NCBI RefSeq assembly: GCF_000383975.1
Contig: NZ_KB913017.1
Coordinates: forward strand, 2,035,527 to 2,099,526
DNA from: Natronorubrum tibetense GA33
Lineage (GTDB): Archaea > Halobacteriota > Halobacteria > Halobacteriales > Natrialbaceae
Reading direction: 5' to 3'
Length of the DNA stretch: 64,000 nt
The translations under genes were made by a program, and so were the position numbers. Below, in pieces: positions 62,008-64,000 of this stretch (its first letter is position 1; every line of letters starts with the position of its first letter). The notes beneath the pieces are model-generated. The model made no database searches and was not told the DNA's origin. It saw only the letters and a list, made by a program, of their open reading frames with translations.

Positions 62008-63834
62008 TTACTCGACGGACCAGACGATCTCCTCCGGCAATCGGAACCACTCACCCTGGTGGGCCAACCGGACCGAGGGGTGGTCGTAGTCGACGTCGAA
62101 TCGATCGGTTGCCAGCGCCTCGACGTCCTGTAACGAGGCGATGAGGATGCTCGGCACGGTCTGGTTCCAGACCCAGGCGGCTTCGATCAGGTACTCGCCC
62201 CAGTCCTCGTCCGACGCGTCGGCCGGCGTCGAGAGGAACCGACTGTACGCGTCCCGGTGATCCCAGTCGTGACTGTCGCCGTCGGCGTCTCCAGGCGGCC
62301 ACGGTACCTCGAACGTTCGCGGCGTGTGCTGTCTGTCCTCGAGCCGCACCCAGTCGTTGAGGTGGCTCGGCAGCGTACGGACGCCGGTCGTGTCCGTCTT
62401 GAAGTCGTACTCGCCGCCGCGTCGTCGCTCGCTTTCGGCACCGCTGTCGACGGCGTTGATCGTCACGTCCCAGCCGAACGCCGACAGTTCACTCTCACAG
62501 ATCTGCGCGATGTCGAGGCGGATGTCCTGCCGAGAGAGGATCTGGATCGTCGCCTGCTCGCCGGGATCGCTGTTGGCATCGCCGTTCTCGCAAACGACAA
62601 TCTCCTCGCTCTCGTCGTAGCTGTAATTCTCTGAGGCGTCGATGAGTTCCTTAGCTCGGTCTTCGTCGTGATCTCGGGTCTCGAAGTCGACGTCGTCGAG
62701 CATCGCGAGGAACTCGTCGGACTGGCCCTCGACGATCTCGTCCGGAAGGCCGTCCCAGGGGAACTCGAGCGGTTCGTAGCCGTAGGGCATCGCCGAAGTG
62801 AATGCGTCGCGATCGAACGTGTACTCGATGGCTTTCCGGATGTTAACGTCCCACGTCGGACGGGTGTCGCCGTGCAGGTCGTGACCGTTGTTGAACTTGA
62901 GGACAGCTTGTCGGAGCTGGTCCTGCCCGTAGTAGTCGTAGTCGTCAGGCATGAGGCCCTCGTCCTCCGGCTCGACCGGCATTCCCACGTCGGTGTAGTC
63001 GATCTGTCCCTCGATGAACGCCAGAAACTCGTCCTCGTGGTAGTCGAGGCGCATCCCCGTGAAATCGAGCGTTTCGGCCGCGAAGTGATCGTCGAATCGC
63101 TCGAGGGTCAACGACGTATCGGAGTGTTCGACGTACTCGACCGGTCCGTTTCCGACCGGCGGGTAGAACTGATCTTCGTCGTTGGTAAACTCCTCCCACA
63201 GTTCGAGCCACTCGTCGCTCGTCGCGTCGACCGACCCGAGCTCGTCGTGCCAGTCGGCGTGCCGGGTTCGGTTGGCGGCGTACGGTTCGCGGACCAGCGA
63301 ATCAGTCGCCCAGAACCGGCTCTGCGGGATGTCGTCGCGGAACACCATCGTCGCGGTCTTGTCGCTCTCGACGACGAACCCGTCGTCCTCGAGCAGCCCG
63401 CTCTCGCGGGCACCGTCGGCTTCCTGTAGCCAGAAGTGATAGTCGAAGCCGATCGAGACGTCTTCGGTCGTCACCTCGTCGCCGTTGTGCCAGTACCAGT
63501 CGTCGCGGTACTCGAGCCAGAGCTCGTTGCCGTCGATATCGTAGTCCGCGACGCCTTCCGCGTGGAGTTCGTCGGTGTTCGGCGTGTAGACGAACGCGCT
63601 CGAGTAGAGGAAGTCGTCGGCAGCGACCGAGAGGACGTCGTTGTAATAGTTCCAGCTGTAGTCCGCAGAGAGCGGCTCGTTGATTGCGCTCACGATCGTT
63701 CCCTCGTCGTCGTCGAGGTGTGGGTCGTCCGTGCTGTCAGCACAGCCTGCAAGCATCGCGAGTCCGCCGGCAGCGAATCCAGTCTTTGCAACCAGCTCCC
63801 GACGGGTGTACCGCCGATTTGCGTTAGGAGACAC
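62008..63834 (-). CDS. dppA: Peptide-type ABC substrate-binding lipoprotein
   Basis: A protein of 608 aa, read from GTG 63834. Twin-arginine signal NRRYTRRELVAKTGFAAGGL leads to lipobox LAGC (Cys at about residue 33). The mature part is a SBP_bac_5-type peptide-binding protein with GDEVTTEDVSIGFDYHFWLQ. An acidic DDDEGT segment follows the signal. Longer frames upstream would add 28 non-signal residues. Confidence 0.92.
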   Translation of the reverse strand: MSPNANRRYTRRELVAKTGFAAGGLAMLAGCADSTDDPHLDDDEGTIVSAINEPLSADYSWNYYNDVLSVAADDFLYSSAFVYTPNTDELHAEGVADYDIDGNELWLEYRDDWYWHNGDEVTTEDVSIGFDYHFWLQEADGARESGLLEDDGFVVESDKTATMVFRDDIPQSRFWATDSLVREPYAANRTRHADWHDELGSVDATSDEWLELWEEFTNDEDQFYPPVGNGPVEYVEHSDTSLTLERFDDHFAAETLDFTGMRLDYHEDEFLAFIEGQIDYTDVGMPVEPEDEGLMPDDYDYYGQDQLRQAVLKFNNGHDLHGDTRPTWDVNIRKAIEYTFDRDAFTSAMPYGYEPLEFPWDGLPDEIVEGQSDEFLAMLDDVDFETRDHDEDRAKELIDASENYSYDESEEIVVCENGDANSDPGEQATIQILSRQDIRLDIAQICESELSAFGWDVTINAVDSGAESERRRGGEYDFKTDTTGVRTLPSHLNDWVRLEDRQHTPRTFEVPWPPGDADGDSHDWDHRDAYSRFLSTPADASDEDWGEYLIEAAWVWNQTVPSILIASLQDVEALATDRFDVDYDHPSVRLAHQGEWFRLPEEIVWSVE

Positions 63835-63865
63835 AGGCTGAGATTCGCGAACTGCATAAAGAGAG

Positions 63866-63875
63866 CTTATATGAT
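63866..63875 (-). promoter_or_regulatory. TATA box of the peptide transporter operon
   Basis: Minus-strand TCATATAAGC is centred about 36 bases before the GTG at 63834, which would leave a leader of about 10 bases. A second AT stretch CTTTATGC at 63854-63861 lies nearer. Either would place transcription close to the start codon. Confidence 0.5.
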
Positions 63876-64000
63876 ATGTCTGGATCTCTCGGGAGACGAC
63901 CGGCTGTCCGCATAGCACTGTATAGCCCCCTCCCTGACACTCGTGTGTACGTATCCCACGGGTGGCTATAGTGAGGCGGGCTCCGCTTGGACAGTCCTCG

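Noticed and set aside
63921-63970. TATAGCCCCC and GGTGGCTATA inverted repeat near the right edge
   Set aside because: Only 10 bases with one mismatch and the ends do not match the miniature-element repeats; window ends before it can be judged.

Overview
The window looks like chromosomal DNA of a haloarchaeon, probably from the Natrinema/Haloterrigena/Natrialba group. The signs are high GC, strongly acidic proteins, TATA boxes 25-35 bases upstream of start codons (several leaderless), ATGA/GTGA gene overlaps, Tat-plus-lipobox secreted proteins, F420 enzymes, archaeal S6e and aIF1, and many haloarchaeal DUF families. This placement comes from gene content, not from a database search.

Layout. 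1-750: tRNA-Cys and tRNA-Lys, with an array of partial tRNA-Lys 3'-end copies beside tRNA-Lys. 850-3400: conserved small proteins, a DUF892 ferritin-like protein and a first miniature inverted-repeat element. 3700-10260: a sodium-dependent transporter with a coupled small membrane protein, RimI, DUF5810/DUF5809, a NUDIX enzyme, a rhodanese and aIF1. 10430-14835: a MoxR - DUF58 - transglutaminase operon. 15090-18000: cold-shock protein, zinc ribbon, an F420-dependent oxidoreductase and CofE. 18060-24612: a hydantoinase/oxoprolinase operon (Asp/Glu-racemase-like, HyuB, HyuA, Nramp-like transporter) next to a ribbon-helix-helix regulator. 24800-29441: phosphodiesterase, NUDIX-eIF2B/R15P-isomerase fusion, 2-hydroxyacid dehydrogenase, GNAT and NUDIX. 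29530-30090: a decayed IS200/IS605-type element with strong RNA-like secondary structure. 30329-36650: S6e, several haloarchaeal DUFs, MaoC, DHH and universal stress proteins. 36854-42100: an AAA ATPase with a His-rich tail followed by 25-bp tandem repeats, PHP, DUF2237, a PhnP-like hydrolase, a sensor-kinase fragment and a degenerate cupredoxin lipoprotein. 42291-46098: a second copy of the miniature element, a carotenoid oxygenase, twin 2Fe-2S ferredoxins and a saccharopine-dehydrogenase-like enzyme. 46254-48282: DUF5787 and a winged-helix regulator.

48366-58358 is a phosphate block. A divergent AbrB-PhoU protein faces pstS-pstC-pstA-pstB-phoU-AbrB/PhoU, followed by a PPP-type phosphatase and polyphosphate kinase 1. 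Phosphate capture, its control and polyphosphate storage sit side by side. 58659-59726 holds two small conserved proteins. 59855-63834 is a dipeptide-type ABC transporter (binding protein and two permeases) without its ATPases.

The most notable observations are: the two homologous miniature elements, one supplying the last codons of a gene; an Nramp-family transporter that lacks both metal-binding motifs inside a hydantoinase operon; the IS605-like remnant; the polyphosphate/PHO block; and the partial tRNA-Lys array.
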